This document shows, piece by piece, positions 16,447 to 25,261 of a stretch of 64,000 nt of DNA. Numbering within the stretch: position 1 is the first letter of the stretch; every line of letters starts with the position of its first letter. The notes under the pieces are model-generated. The model was not told the origin of the DNA, did no database searches, and was given only the letters and a program-made list of their open reading frames with translations. The position numbers were made by a program, and so were the translations under genes. Source of the DNA: Lachnospiraceae bacterium (GTDB lineage: Bacteria > Bacillota > Clostridia > Lachnospirales > Lachnospiraceae); the NCBI GenBank assembly GCA_910575005.1, contig CAJTCL010000006.1, forward strand, positions 1 through 64,000, read 5' to 3'.

Positions 16447-19020
16447 TTGAAAAAACGAATTGTAACAATTGCATTGGCAGTGTCCGTATGCTTTTCTTCT
16501 CAGTCAGTGGCATACGCATGGCAAGATGCCCCTTTGCTGCAAGAGGATGTTCTTGTGGAAGAATCCCTATCTGGACCGGTCACACGTGAAGCAGAGTGCC
16601 CATCTCCAGCGGAAGCTTATGAGGCCATGATTGCGCTGAAGGACAGGGAAGAGTATAAGGAGGGTACGACTTGGACCAACGATGAACCTTATTCAGACTC
16701 AAAGGGATATTATCGTTGGAAGGGCGGTCCCCTTGGTGGGGCAAATATTGTTGCTGTAGGCTGTGTCGCCTTTTCTTTTATACTTAGTGATGAGGCATTT
16801 GGCAGTCTGCCAGCCAGAATGTATGGAGAGGGTGCGTTTCAATATGAGGATATAAAAGTCGGGGATATCCTGCGGGTAAATGGTGACACCCATACTGTAA
16901 TTGTGCTTGAGGTCGACGAAGTAGGTGTGGTTGTGGCTGAGGGAAATATCAGCACAGGAGACCACATAGGTAAAGTTCATTGGGGGAGAGCAATCTCTAA
17001 GGAAGAGGTGATGAGAACCACCAGCCATTACATCACCCGCTATCCAGAAAATTATATCCCGCCAGATGATCCCGAGGCTAATGTATCAATTGCAAATGGA
17101 ACTCTTGACGGAGGCCTAAAATGGAATCTGACCAAGGCTGGTACACTATCTATCTCTGGTACGGGAGCTATGCCGGATTTCGGCGGTACGGGGGATCAGC
17201 CGTGGATTGAAAACAGTGATAAGATCCGCAAGGTTGTGATTGGGGATGGCGTTACCAATATTGGTTCCTGCGCTTTTTGGAACTGCGGGGTTCTTGGGGT
17301 AGTGATTTCTCCCAGTGTGACGACAATTGGCAATAGCGCTTTCCGTGGTTCTTCGATCATTTCTGTGACTATTCCATCAAATGTGAAAACTATTGGAGAC
17401 AGCGCTTTCCGAGAATGTAAGAATCTTAGTGCAGTGACTTTTTCAGAAGGGTTGGAGACCATCAGTCAAAATGCTTTCCGCTCTTGCGAAAGTCTCACTA
17501 CCATAGAGTTGCCTGCAAGTATTGGAGAGGTGGGAGCCGCTGCATTTATTCAATGCCAGAAATTGACAATCGCCACATTTGCGCCTGGAAGCAAGCAGGT
17601 AAAGATGGGCGACAATATGTTTGCAGGATGTTACTATCTGATGAAAGTAACACTGCCCAAAAGTATAGACCGCATTAGTGAGGGGATGTTTCAGAATTGT
17701 CTGACGCTTGCCGGAGTGGAAATTCCTCAAGGCGCGGAGAGCATAGAACCATCAGCATTTGCTTCCTGCACTTCCTTTACCACAGTTGTTATTCCAGATA
17801 GTGTCACGGCAATAGGGACGGCTGCATTCTCATCTTGTCGTCTGTCTGATATATACTTTACTGGCACTGAAGCGCAGTGGAACAGCATCAGTAAATCAGC
17901 AGATAACATGGTGGCAATGTCAAAGGCGAAGATGCATTATAACTATACTCCTCCCACCAGTCCTGATCCGGGAGGAGATAACCCAGGAGGAGACAATCCA
18001 GGAGGAGACAATCCAGGAGGAGATAACCCAGGAGGGGACAATCCAGGAGGAGATAACCCAGGGGGAGACAATCCAGGAGGAGACAATCCGGGAGGAGATA
18101 ACCCGGGAGGAGACAATCCAGGAGGAGATAACCCAGGAGGAGACAATCCAGGAGGAGACAATCCGGGAGGAGATAACCCAGGAGGAGATAACCCAGGAGG
18201 GGACAATCCAGGAGGAGATAACCCAGGAGGAGATAATCCAGGAAACGAGGATAATCCAGGAAACGTTGCTGATATTTCTAAAGCGACTGTCACATTGACC
18301 AAAACAAGCTACATTTACGATGGAAAACCCAAGACACCATCTGTAATCGTAAAGCTGGATGGTAAAACATTAGTTTTAAATACAGACTATACAATTTCTT
18401 ATAGTAACAATATCAAAGTAGGAACAGCTGCTGTAACTATTACAGGTAAGGGAAATTATACTGGCAGCAAGACAGCCAGCTTTACAATTACGAAACCACA
18501 GGAGCCAGCAGCATCTATTACATGTAGGAAAACTGTATATGAAGTTGCATATGGTGCAAAGCCATTCAAAATCAATGCATCATCCAATAGCAAAATGACC
18601 TTTACAAGCTCCAAGAAAAAGATTGCCGCTGTGGATAAGAATACTGGAAAAGTAACAATCAAAGATACAGGGGTTGCTACTATAACCATCAAGGCAGGAG
18701 AAGCTACTAAGAAAGTGACAATCAAGGTAAATCCAAAGAAGCAGTCTGTAAAATCTATAAAGGCAGTAAAGGGCAAAAAACTGATCGTGAAATGGCCTAC
18801 GGATAAGAGAGCGTCGGGATATCAGATTCAAATAAGCACAGATAAGAAATTTAAGAAAAACTTGAAATCTAAGAGGATATCAAAAACTTCTTACACATTC
18901 TCTAAGCTGAAAACAGGTAAGAAGTATTATGTAAGAGTACGCAGTTATAAGAAATCTGGCAAAGATATTTTAAACGGCACCTGGAGCAAAGTAAAATTAA
19001 GCAGCAAGATTAAGAAATAA
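16447..19020 (+). CDS. Secreted multidomain surface protein: papain-like domain, LRR, NPGGD repeats, Ig and Fn3
   Basis: An 857-residue protein from TTG 16447, chosen because AGAGGAGGTAATAAAA precedes it and a signal peptide follows (MKKRIVTIALAVSVCFSSQS, likely cleaved after VAYA). Residues ~50-200 look like a cysteine-peptidase/amidase-type fold (GCVAFSFILSD with Cys, HTVIVLEV with His, VAEGNIS). Residues ~215-480 are BspA-type leucine-rich repeats (TIGDSAFRECKNLSAVTF). Then about 17 NPGGD repeats form a stalk. MBG/Ig-like domains follow (TPSVIVKLDGKTLVLNTDYT, GKVTIKDTGVATITIK), and a Fn3-like, lysine-rich C-terminus. No LPXTG or membrane anchor is seen, so the basic C-terminus may bind the wall. 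It is probably an adhesin or host-interaction protein. Confidence 0.8.
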   Translation: MKKRIVTIALAVSVCFSSQSVAYAWQDAPLLQEDVLVEESLSGPVTREAECPSPAEAYEAMIALKDREEYKEGTTWTNDEPYSDSKGYYRWKGGPLGGANIVAVGCVAFSFILSDEAFGSLPARMYGEGAFQYEDIKVGDILRVNGDTHTVIVLEVDEVGVVVAEGNISTGDHIGKVHWGRAISKEEVMRTTSHYITRYPENYIPPDDPEANVSIANGTLDGGLKWNLTKAGTLSISGTGAMPDFGGTGDQPWIENSDKIRKVVIGDGVTNIGSCAFWNCGVLGVVISPSVTTIGNSAFRGSSIISVTIPSNVKTIGDSAFRECKNLSAVTFSEGLETISQNAFRSCESLTTIELPASIGEVGAAAFIQCQKLTIATFAPGSKQVKMGDNMFAGCYYLMKVTLPKSIDRISEGMFQNCLTLAGVEIPQGAESIEPSAFASCTSFTTVVIPDSVTAIGTAAFSSCRLSDIYFTGTEAQWNSISKSADNMVAMSKAKMHYNYTPPTSPDPGGDNPGGDNPGGDNPGGDNPGGDNPGGDNPGGDNPGGDNPGGDNPGGDNPGGDNPGGDNPGGDNPGGDNPGGDNPGGDNPGGDNPGGDNPGNEDNPGNVADISKATVTLTKTSYIYDGKPKTPSVIVKLDGKTLVLNTDYTISYSNNIKVGTAAVTITGKGNYTGSKTASFTITKPQEPAASITCRKTVYEVAYGAKPFKINASSNSKMTFTSSKKKIAAVDKNTGKVTIKDTGVATITIKAGEATKKVTIKVNPKKQSVKSIKAVKGKKLIVKWPTDKRASGYQIQISTDKKFKKNLKSKRISKTSYTFSKLKTGKKYYVRVRSYKKSGKDILNGTWSKVKLSSKIKK
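17968..18243 (+). repeat. 15-bp minisatellite encoding NPGGD repeats
   Basis: About 17-18 in-frame copies of a 15-bp unit (GGAGGAGATAACCCA with A/G and C/T wobble variants) encode the Gly-Pro-Asn-Asp stalk of the surface protein. The copies differ only at third positions, so copy number may vary by slippage without changing frame. Confidence 0.9.
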
Positions 19021-19090
19021 GTACTAAAGTATGAAACAAAATTTATTGTTTCTAGTTCTTATTATAAGATATTAAGATGTAGGAAGAATG

Positions 19091-19125
19091 ACCGTCCAGT
19101 TAGTTGCTGGGCGGTTATTTTATTG
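19091..19125 (+). terminator. Terminator of the surface-protein gene
   Basis: ACCGTCCAG (19091-19099) pairs with CTGGGCGGT (19107-19115) with one wobble, followed by TATTTTATT. Confidence 0.7.
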
Positions 19126-19133
19126 AAAAAATA

Positions 19134-19462
19134 TTATATATTGAGATTTTCATCTCCCCACTGTTTCATATGTTCAAAGACAGGAATGAAACTTTTCCCA
19201 AAATCAGTAAGGTTATATTCCACATGGGGAGGGATTTCTTTATAGTCATGGCGAGTAATAAAGCCATCTGCCTGTAATTCACGAAGTTGCTTTGTCAGGC
19301 TTGATTCAGTGATATCCCCAATTTGTCTGCGAAGTTTTCCGAAACGGTGTATGTCTTGAAAGGCGATATAATAAATGATTTCTATTTTCCATTTACCTCT
19401 TAAAATTTTTTGTATGGTAGAAACTGTTTTGCAGCGTTCAATTGATCATGTGCTTTTTTCAC
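19134..19462 (-). pseudogene. HxlR-family regulator, frameshifted at its 5' end
   Basis: On the minus strand, GTG 19462 follows AAAAGGGATAAAT and reads MKKAHDQLN. After a one-base slip near 19440 the frame becomes RCKTVSTIQKILRGKWKIEI, then FGKLRRQIGDITESSLTKQL, LQADGFITRHDYKEIPPHVE and YNLTDFGKSFIP. This is a near complete HxlR winged helix of ~105 residues ending at 19134. The conserved Cys and GKWK of the family are present. It could have regulated a neighbouring redox gene. The one-base loss may be real or a sequence error. Confidence 0.75.
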
Positions 19463-19605
19463 ATTTATCCCTTTTTTTTGAAGAAAGCATAGCACACTAA
19501 TTTGTAAAATCAATATATATATTTTTAAGTTTTTCCATTTTTAAAAGACAAACACTCCAGTGTCCGCTATTTTAAAGTGATCAAACAAATTTAGCTTCTG
19601 TGATT

Positions 19606-19783
19606 TTACTTTTTTTCGGAAAGAAACTGCTTATGCCTTTCCAACTCATGGACAGAAACTGTCAGCCCGATATATTCTGCCGCAAGCATGGCAAACAGGT
19701 TCAGGCTACGGATTGACTTCAGGGACATTACCCGTAAATCATATAGTTCAAACTGCTGTTTCTTGAACTTGGAATATCCCCCC
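19606..19783 (-). pseudogene. C-terminal transposase remnant
   Basis: The minus-strand frame reads SKFKKQQFELYDLRVMSLKS, IRSLNLFAMLAAEYIGLTVS, VHELERHKQFLSEKK-stop. This is the C-terminal portion of an IS4/IS1634-like transposase; upstream sequence is lost. The natural stop is kept. Confidence 0.6.
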
Positions 19784-19894
19784 TATACGCCATCTCATTC
19801 GATATACTTTTGTTATGATTGTATCTTCTGGCAACCTCCATAATATTTGATACAGTTATACCATGCGCGTCGTCCCGAAGATATAGAAACTTGA

Positions 19895-20449
19895 GAAGAT
19901 GAATTTATAGACATTACAATAAAAAATGTACTTACAAATGGCATCTATAATGACTTGGGCTTCAGGGTAAGAGATAAAATTATGATCCTTGTAGAACAAC
20001 AATCATCCTGGACAATGAATATCATTGTACGTGCACTTATGTATCTGATCCAGACTTACCATGATTATTTTGAAGAACAGGATGCAGATCTATATGGAAG
20101 TAAGAAGGTCCATGTGCCAGAAGCAGAATTGTATGTAATCTATACTGGGGAACGAGTAAGCAGACCAGAAACCATTTCATTTTCCAAGGAATTTTTCCGC
20201 CGTAAATTTTTACAAAGCAGGGAAAAGGAGATTATATCTATTATGATGACGTTGTTTGATGAAGAGAAGATCATGCGAACCCATATTGCAAGTGAAAAGA
20301 AAGAGGCATCAAAAGAAACTGCACAGAAAGCAGCTGAAAAAAAGTTAAAGGTAGGGAAAATGTCAACAGAGGAGATCGCTGGATGTTTTTCGGAACTTTC
20401 TGTGGAAGAGGTTCAAGAAATCGAAAAGAGATTGTTTCAAACCACATAA
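19895..20449 (+). pseudogene. Rpn/PD-(D/E)XK nuclease-family transposase-like gene, truncated
   Basis: The frame is open from 19895 without a start codon: EDEFITDIT-like start, then NGIYNDLGFRVRDKIMILVE, QQSSWTMNIIVRALMYLIQT, YHDYF and EAELYVIYTGER. This is the nuclease core of the Rpn ('PD-(D/E)XK nuclease family transposase') proteins abundant in Clostridia, with E-x-Q-S as the active-site strand. The N-terminal third is missing. A stretch after FFRRKF is also absent, joining directly to the C-terminal EIISIMMTLFDEEKIMRTH tail. It is likely nonfunctional. Confidence 0.7.
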
Positions 20450-20486
20450 TATTTTAAAGTAGATAAAAATGAAAACTATATAGATA

Positions 20487-20518
20487 CCCCAGATGTGTAT
20501 AAATACATCTGGGGTTAT
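20487..20518 (+). terminator. Hairpin terminator after the Rpn remnant
   Basis: CCCCAGATGT (20487-20496) / ACATCTGGGG (20505-20514), followed by TTATTC. A weak T-run, but a perfect 10-bp stem. Confidence 0.6.
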
Positions 20519-20791
20519 TCATATACTGGGGTGCAGAAGGAGATTTACTATTTACGCAGCTTGTCTCACACAGTGAATAGGGAAGAAAACCTTCCCTACT
20601 CAATTTATGGAAATGACAGTAAAAGATTCAGAATTAATAGATAAAATATATTCTGCTATTTGTGCTAATACCAACAGAAGGAATGCTTCTTTCCATCTGA
20701 TGTGTTGGTGAAAATAAGAGAATCTTATGATCATTTCTTCCTCTTTGAAAATTGAATCATATTACAAACATAAATACTATAAAACATCATT
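20519..20791. other. Intergenic region with two inverted repeats
   Basis: GGGAAG...CTTCCC around 20580-20600 and ACCAACA (20670-20676) / TGTTGGT (20703-20709). They lie downstream of rmuC, which points left, and may serve as its terminators. No gene is seen. Confidence 0.4.
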
Positions 20792-22210
20792 TTATTTCAT
20801 AGATTGTTCATCAGTCGTATAGTCCAATCCGATCAGCGAAGATGTACTTGCTTCTGTTAAATCTTCTACCCCACGCAGAGTACGGTTAATTGCTCTTGTA
20901 CGTCTACCCACAATTTCGGCAAGTGTTTTGTCTGCAGTCTGAATCTGCTTTTGTGCTTTGTCAAGCATATCTCCAAATTTAATAAATTCTGATTTCACAG
21001 CACGGAGCGTATCCCATACTTCCTGTGACCGTTGTTCAATTGCAAGTGTCTGAAAACCCATTTGCAGAGATGCAAGAAATGCGGAAAGCGTAGTTGCGCC
21101 AACTGCTGTAATTTTATATTTATCACGAAGTTCCTCAAATAAAGCTGCATTTTGAACTACTTCTGCGTATAGTCCTTCCGTTGGCAAAAACATTAGTGCA
21201 AAATCAGTCGTCTTTGGAGGCACTATATATTTATCATGGATATCTTTTGCAAAAGCACGGATTTTTATTGCAAGTGAACGTCTCGCCTCCTCCATTGCCT
21301 GCTTATCCTCTGCATCAATCAACCGATTATAATCCTCAATCGGAAACTTACTGTCAATTGGCAGAAGCAACGGTGCATCATTATTGCCTGGAAGTTTTAC
21401 AGCAAATTCTACACGTTTGCCATCTGTAATCTCCACATTCATTAGATATTGATTTGGTGCAAGAATATCAGAGAGTAATTTTTCAAGGCGAACCTCACCA
21501 TATGTACCACGCTCTTTTACATTGGTAAGGGCGTTTTTCAATGACTTTGCATCAGCAGCGAGAGCTTTCATCTCACCCAGTCCTTGTCCTACACTCTCAA
21601 GCTGTTTGCTAACCAATTCAAAGGACTGTGCAAGACGGGTTTCAAGTGTTTTTTGCAACTTTTCATCCACCACACCTTGTATTTGTTCCAGTCGCCTTTC
21701 ATTACTTTCCTGTAAGGATTTTATTTTATGTTCAAGTGTAACGTTGATTTTTTCAATATTCTCTGCATTCGCACGTTGAATAGAAGAAAGACGGTTGTCT
21801 ACTTGCTCGCCAAATGTGTGAAGCTGGTTATTCTGTTCCTCACGGTTCGTTTGCAGAGAATTCGTTATTGTTCTTCTAATCTGCTCATTGCTGTCTGCGC
21901 CAGTTTTTTGAATAGCCATTAATTGTGTTCCCATCTGCTGTTGAAACTCAGCAAGCTGTTGATTGACCTCTTTACGATTTTCCGATAGTGTGTCTTGAAT
22001 ACTCTTTTGTATCACACCAAAACGCTCAAACTGCTCTGTTGCACCATTAGCAATTTGTTTCTGTACACCATTACGTTGCTCCTCAGCGGTACGTTTTAGT
22101 AGAGTTATTATTTCGCCAATATCGGATTTCTTACGTCCTAGTATCTGCAATATAATAGTCACCAAAAGTAAAATAACAGTTACAATACCTAAAATTTCTG
22201 ACAATCCCAT
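20792..22210 (-). CDS. rmuC: RmuC-family DNA recombination protein
   Basis: A 472-residue protein from ATG 22210 with AAGGAG upstream. One N-terminal transmembrane helix (IVTVILLLVTIILQIL, residues ~8-24) is followed by a long coiled coil (~40-220; QQLAEFQQQMGTQLMAI, LQESNERRLEQIQGVVDEKL). The conserved RmuC domain follows: YGEVRLEKLLSDILAPNQY, LPIDSKFPIEDYNRL, FALMFLPTEGLYAEV, TLSAFLASLQMGFQTLAIEQ. RmuC proteins limit inversion at short inverted repeats and contain a PD-(D/E)XK-like core; recent work on related proteins links them to DNA surveillance. It is transcribed alone, opposite to its neighbours. Confidence 0.92.
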   Translation of the reverse strand: MGLSEILGIVTVILLLVTIILQILGRKKSDIGEIITLLKRTAEEQRNGVQKQIANGATEQFERFGVIQKSIQDTLSENRKEVNQQLAEFQQQMGTQLMAIQKTGADSNEQIRRTITNSLQTNREEQNNQLHTFGEQVDNRLSSIQRANAENIEKINVTLEHKIKSLQESNERRLEQIQGVVDEKLQKTLETRLAQSFELVSKQLESVGQGLGEMKALAADAKSLKNALTNVKERGTYGEVRLEKLLSDILAPNQYLMNVEITDGKRVEFAVKLPGNNDAPLLLPIDSKFPIEDYNRLIDAEDKQAMEEARRSLAIKIRAFAKDIHDKYIVPPKTTDFALMFLPTEGLYAEVVQNAALFEELRDKYKITAVGATTLSAFLASLQMGFQTLAIEQRSQEVWDTLRAVKSEFIKFGDMLDKAQKQIQTADKTLAEIVGRRTRAINRTLRGVEDLTEASTSSLIGLDYTTDEQSMK

Positions 22211-22725
22211 TTCTTATTTTCTCCTTAAATAATATTTTATTTCATATCATACAACATTTATGTGCATATATCAATGTGTAGAAAATTTTTGTGTTTCCCC
22301 ATTTTGTAATTTATAGTACCAAGAGGTTTCCATCGAAAAGTGATGGAAACACTTTGTACATAAAAGCGCTCTGGAAAGCTAGCTTTTCAGACGCTTTTTA
22401 TGCAAGATGTCTATGCTGCCAAAGAAGCAAGACCTAATTGTATAAGATTGCATTTAAAAATTCATTCCTGTGAGCAAGTAGCCATGCTTGTATGGATAAT
22501 TGAAAACTGCCGAGAGGCTCAAAACCCGTTTTAAATAATATTTTTTGATTTTTCTAGTGCAATTTGTATGCAGTGTCCCCTGGTCATCTTAGGTAACAGG
22601 AGCTTTTGGTACATTTAATAGAAATAAAAAATAGGAGAACTTAAAGCACAATAATGAAATAGATACTACAAAAAAGTACAGTACTTGTAAAATCATTGAT
22701 CGAAAGTATAATTAGTGTAAAACAT
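22211..22725. other. Non-coding gap upstream of rmuC
   Basis: About 515 bp without a supported gene. AAAAGCG (22362-22368) and CGCTTTT (22392-22398) flank CTG...CAG to make a terminator-like hairpin followed by TTTTTAT on the plus strand, although no plus-strand gene precedes it closely. AT-rich promoter-like sequence for rmuC lies near 22230-22300. Confidence 0.35.
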
Positions 22726-22878
22726 AGGAAACACCCCAAGGGTATACCTATATGCGCAGAAAACAGCGCAAGAATAAGGAAACACCCCAAGGGTATACCT
22801 ATATGCGCAGAAAACAGCGCAAGAATAAGGAAACACCCCAAGGGTATACCTATATGCGCAGAAAACAGCGCAAGAATA
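22726..22878 (+). repeat. Three perfect 51-bp tandem repeats in a gene leader
   Basis: Copies at 22726-22776, 22777-22827 and 22828-22878 are identical, followed by a 6-base partial copy that runs into the ribosome binding site. Each unit contains TGCGC-AGAAAACA-GCGCA, able to form a small hairpin, and the palindrome GGTATACC. The unit is 17 codons, open in several frames. The radical SAM gene starts 18 bp after the last copy. Confidence 0.95.
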
Positions 22879-22896
22879 AGGAAAGGAGAGGTTTTT

Positions 22897-23796
22897 ATGC
22901 ATTATACAGGAACAATTTGGCGTCCACCATATGAAGTTACATCACTGCTATTAGAAGTAACGGCTGGTTGTACACATCATAAATGCAAGTTTTGTACTTT
23001 GTATCATGATCTACCGTTCAATTTTAGGATGTCCCCTATGGAGGTTATTGAGTACGATTTACAGGAGGTAAACAAATCAATCAAAGGTAGGAATTGTAAA
23101 AATATTGAGCGAGTGTTTCTAACTGGGGCTAATCCGTTCGTTTTGTCCTATGACAAATTAACTGCGATTGCTGAGCTGATTCACAAATATCTTCCGTCTG
23201 TAAAATCTATTGGTTCATTTGCAAGGATTACAGATGTTATGCCTAAAACGGATAGAGAGCTTGCCAAATTGTGTGCTTTGGGATATGATGGTCTGACAAT
23301 CGGAATAGAAACAGGTGATGACGAAGCTTTGCGATTTATGAACAAGGGATATACTTCGGCCGATATTATAGAGCAATGTCAAAGATTAGATGCAGCAGGA
23401 ATTCATTATAGTTTCTTTTATCTGGTAAGTATTTCAGGAGCAGGTCGTGGAGAAATCGGAGCAAAATTAACTGCTGCTATATGCAATCAGATACATCCTA
23501 CACTCATCGGAGCCAATATGCTTACAATTTATTCAGATTCTGAACTTTATGTTGAAATACAAAATGGCAATTGGCAGGAAGAGGGTGAACTTGAAAAATA
23601 CAAAGAAGTTCGGACACTGATAGAAAATTTACAGATAAGCACAACATTTGCAGCAATGGGAGCATCCAATGCATATCAATTTCATGGACAACTGCCGAAA
23701 GATAAGAGAAAGCTTCTGGCATTTCTTGATAAAATTATAGGAAATGTCAGTGAAGAAGAATTACAGCGATATAGAAAAAGCGTTTATCATTTATAA
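22897..23796 (+). CDS. Radical SAM protein
   Basis: 299 residues from ATG 22897, preceded by AAAGGAGAGG. A longer frame reaches back through the 51-bp repeats but family homology starts at MHYTGTIWRPPYE. The [4Fe-4S] site is GCTHHKCKFCTLY, the spacing seen in this B12-independent radical SAM group (GCxxxxCxFC). GIETGDDEALRFMNKGYT and LVSISGAGRGEIG are typical of HemN/Elp3-like TIM barrels. It should cleave S-adenosylmethionine to a 5'-deoxyadenosyl radical; the substrate is unknown. It stands alone, with an unusual repeat leader. Confidence 0.85.
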   Translation: MHYTGTIWRPPYEVTSLLLEVTAGCTHHKCKFCTLYHDLPFNFRMSPMEVIEYDLQEVNKSIKGRNCKNIERVFLTGANPFVLSYDKLTAIAELIHKYLPSVKSIGSFARITDVMPKTDRELAKLCALGYDGLTIGIETGDDEALRFMNKGYTSADIIEQCQRLDAAGIHYSFFYLVSISGAGRGEIGAKLTAAICNQIHPTLIGANMLTIYSDSELYVEIQNGNWQEEGELEKYKEVRTLIENLQISTTFAAMGASNAYQFHGQLPKDKRKLLAFLDKIIGNVSEEELQRYRKSVYHL

Positions 23797-23868
23797 GAAA
23801 GCTGATGTATTAGAGCAGTGTACGAAGTTAGATGAAACAAAGACAGAGCATTAATTTCATAACGTGAA

Positions 23869-24240
23869 TTATTCTTTTGCTATGCGTTCTATTTCGTGGT
23901 GGTAAAAATCAATTTTATCATCCAATTTTGCCAGGTGTTTCTGCAGTACCTTTATCTGCTCATTTAGTGATTCACGGTGCATGGTCAGCATTTTCATTCT
24001 TTCGTTAAGGCTAAGGTCGCCTTCCGCCCGCAGTTTGGCATAATGTTGTATTTGTTTGATCGGCATACCAGTATCTTTCAGACGTTTGATAAATTCGATC
24101 CATACAAGGTCTTTGTCTGAATAATAGCGGCGGTTGTTGGAATTGCGTTTTGGAGTAATTAAATTTTCATGTTCATAGTAACGCAAGGTATGAATTCCTA
24201 AATTTGTCAGCTTTGAAAATTCTCCTATGGAATATTCCAA
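23869..24240 (-). CDS. MerR-family transcriptional regulator
   Basis: 123 residues from TTG 24240, chosen because GAGAGGTG lies 7 bp upstream and family members start at EYSIGEFSK; GTG 24249 is an alternative. The N-terminal winged helix reads YSIGEFSKLTNLGIHTLRYY then EHENLITPKR, followed by a coiled-coil dimerisation helix. No cysteine cluster for metal sensing is seen. It is divergent from the SDR gene at 24323 with a shared intergenic MerR-type promoter, so it probably activates that dehydrogenase. This pairing is common for aldehyde/oxidative stress MerR proteins. Confidence 0.88.
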   Translation of the reverse strand: MEYSIGEFSKLTNLGIHTLRYYEHENLITPKRNSNNRRYYSDKDLVWIEFIKRLKDTGMPIKQIQHYAKLRAEGDLSLNERMKMLTMHRESLNEQIKVLQKHLAKLDDKIDFYHHEIERIAKE

Positions 24241-24259
24241 AAAAATCACCTCTCATCTC

Positions 24260-24290
24260 TTGACATAGAGTTTACTCTACATTGTATGTT
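24260..24290 (+). promoter_or_regulatory. MerR-type promoter with 19-bp spacer and operator
   Basis: TTGACA (24260-24265), 19-bp spacer, TATGTT (24285-24290). The spacer contains the near-palindrome TAGAGTTTACTCTA (24266-24279). Overlong 19-bp spacers with a central dyad are the signature of MerR-activated promoters; it faces the SDR gene. Confidence 0.85.
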
Positions 24291-24322
24291 TGTATTATAT
24301 CAAGAAAGAGGAGGATTTGTAA

Positions 24323-25108
24323 ATGGTTCAGAATACAGACAGATACACCGTAATCACGGGAGCAAGTTCGGGAATAGGTTATGAAACTGCAAAAGCTTTT
24401 GCAGAGCGTGGTAGTAATTTAATCCTCATTGCCCGTAGAAGAGACAGGTTGGAGAAATTACGACAGGAGATTCTAATGTTATATCCAATGCTTGATATTG
24501 TGATTAAAGTTATGGATTTATCGGTTTCAAAAAATATTTTCCAATTGTATGACAGTATCAAATCATATCCTTTAAGAACATGGATTAATAATGTAGGATT
24601 TGGGAGTTATAGCAGTGTTGAAAATCAGGATCTAACTAAAATCAGGCGGATGCTTCATTTGAATGTGGAAACCCTTACGGTGTTTTCTTCCCTGTTTGTC
24701 CGTGATTTCAAAGATATAGAGGACACACAGCTTATCAATGTTTCATCCTGCGGCTATACGATTGTACCTAATGCAGTGACGTATTGTGCGGCAAAATTTT
24801 ATGTCAGTGCTTTCACGGAAGGTTTGGCATGGGAATTGAAAGCCAATGATGCCAAAATGCAGGCAAAAGTATTGGCACCTGCTGCAACAAAAACAGAGTT
24901 TGGAAAAATTGCAAATGATGTTAGGGAATATAATTATGATAAATTATTTGGAACTTACCATACGAGTACACAGGCAGCAACATTTCTGCTTAAGTTGTAT
25001 GATAGTGATAAAGCTGTGGGTATAGTGGACAGGGAAACTTTTTCATTTCATTTGTACGAACCTCAATTTCAATATGCAGGCAATTCAAGACATAATCAGA
25101 AAATGTAA
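24323..25108 (+). CDS. Short-chain dehydrogenase/reductase
   Basis: A 261-residue SDR with AAGAGGAGGA before ATG 24323. Cofactor motif TGASSGIGYETAKAF at the N-terminus, ARRRDRLEK (arginines after beta-2 favour NADPH), NNVGFGSY (NAG-equivalent), catalytic Ser in INVSSCGY and the Tyr-Lys pair in YCAAK. It reduces or oxidises an unknown carbonyl/alcohol. It is under the MerR-type promoter at 24260. Confidence 0.92.
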   Translation: MVQNTDRYTVITGASSGIGYETAKAFAERGSNLILIARRRDRLEKLRQEILMLYPMLDIVIKVMDLSVSKNIFQLYDSIKSYPLRTWINNVGFGSYSSVENQDLTKIRRMLHLNVETLTVFSSLFVRDFKDIEDTQLINVSSCGYTIVPNAVTYCAAKFYVSAFTEGLAWELKANDAKMQAKVLAPAATKTEFGKIANDVREYNYDKLFGTYHTSTQAATFLLKLYDSDKAVGIVDRETFSFHLYEPQFQYAGNSRHNQKM

Positions 25109-25261
25109 TGAGTCGTATAGGTCTTCAGTGTGATAAAAAAGGAAAAACAGAGACACTTATTCTTAAGTTTGTTATTTCATATTGTTTGATAAAGATTTGA
25201 GATAAGAAAAGAGTTTAATGGTTAGTGATTGATAAATGTGCAGCAAGAAGGAGAAAAGATA

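Noticed and set aside
17943-18302. Minus-strand open frame of repeated GLSPP units
   Set aside because: It is the antisense shadow of the NPGGD minisatellite; no start signal and periodic sequence keeps several frames open.
22726-22878. CRISPR array
   Set aside because: The units abut directly with no variable spacers; it is a simple tandem repeat.
22693-22902. Minus-strand frames with repeated hydrophobic units over the 51-bp repeats
   Set aside because: These are antisense readings of the tandem repeat; the repeat unit is a multiple of three so all frames look open.
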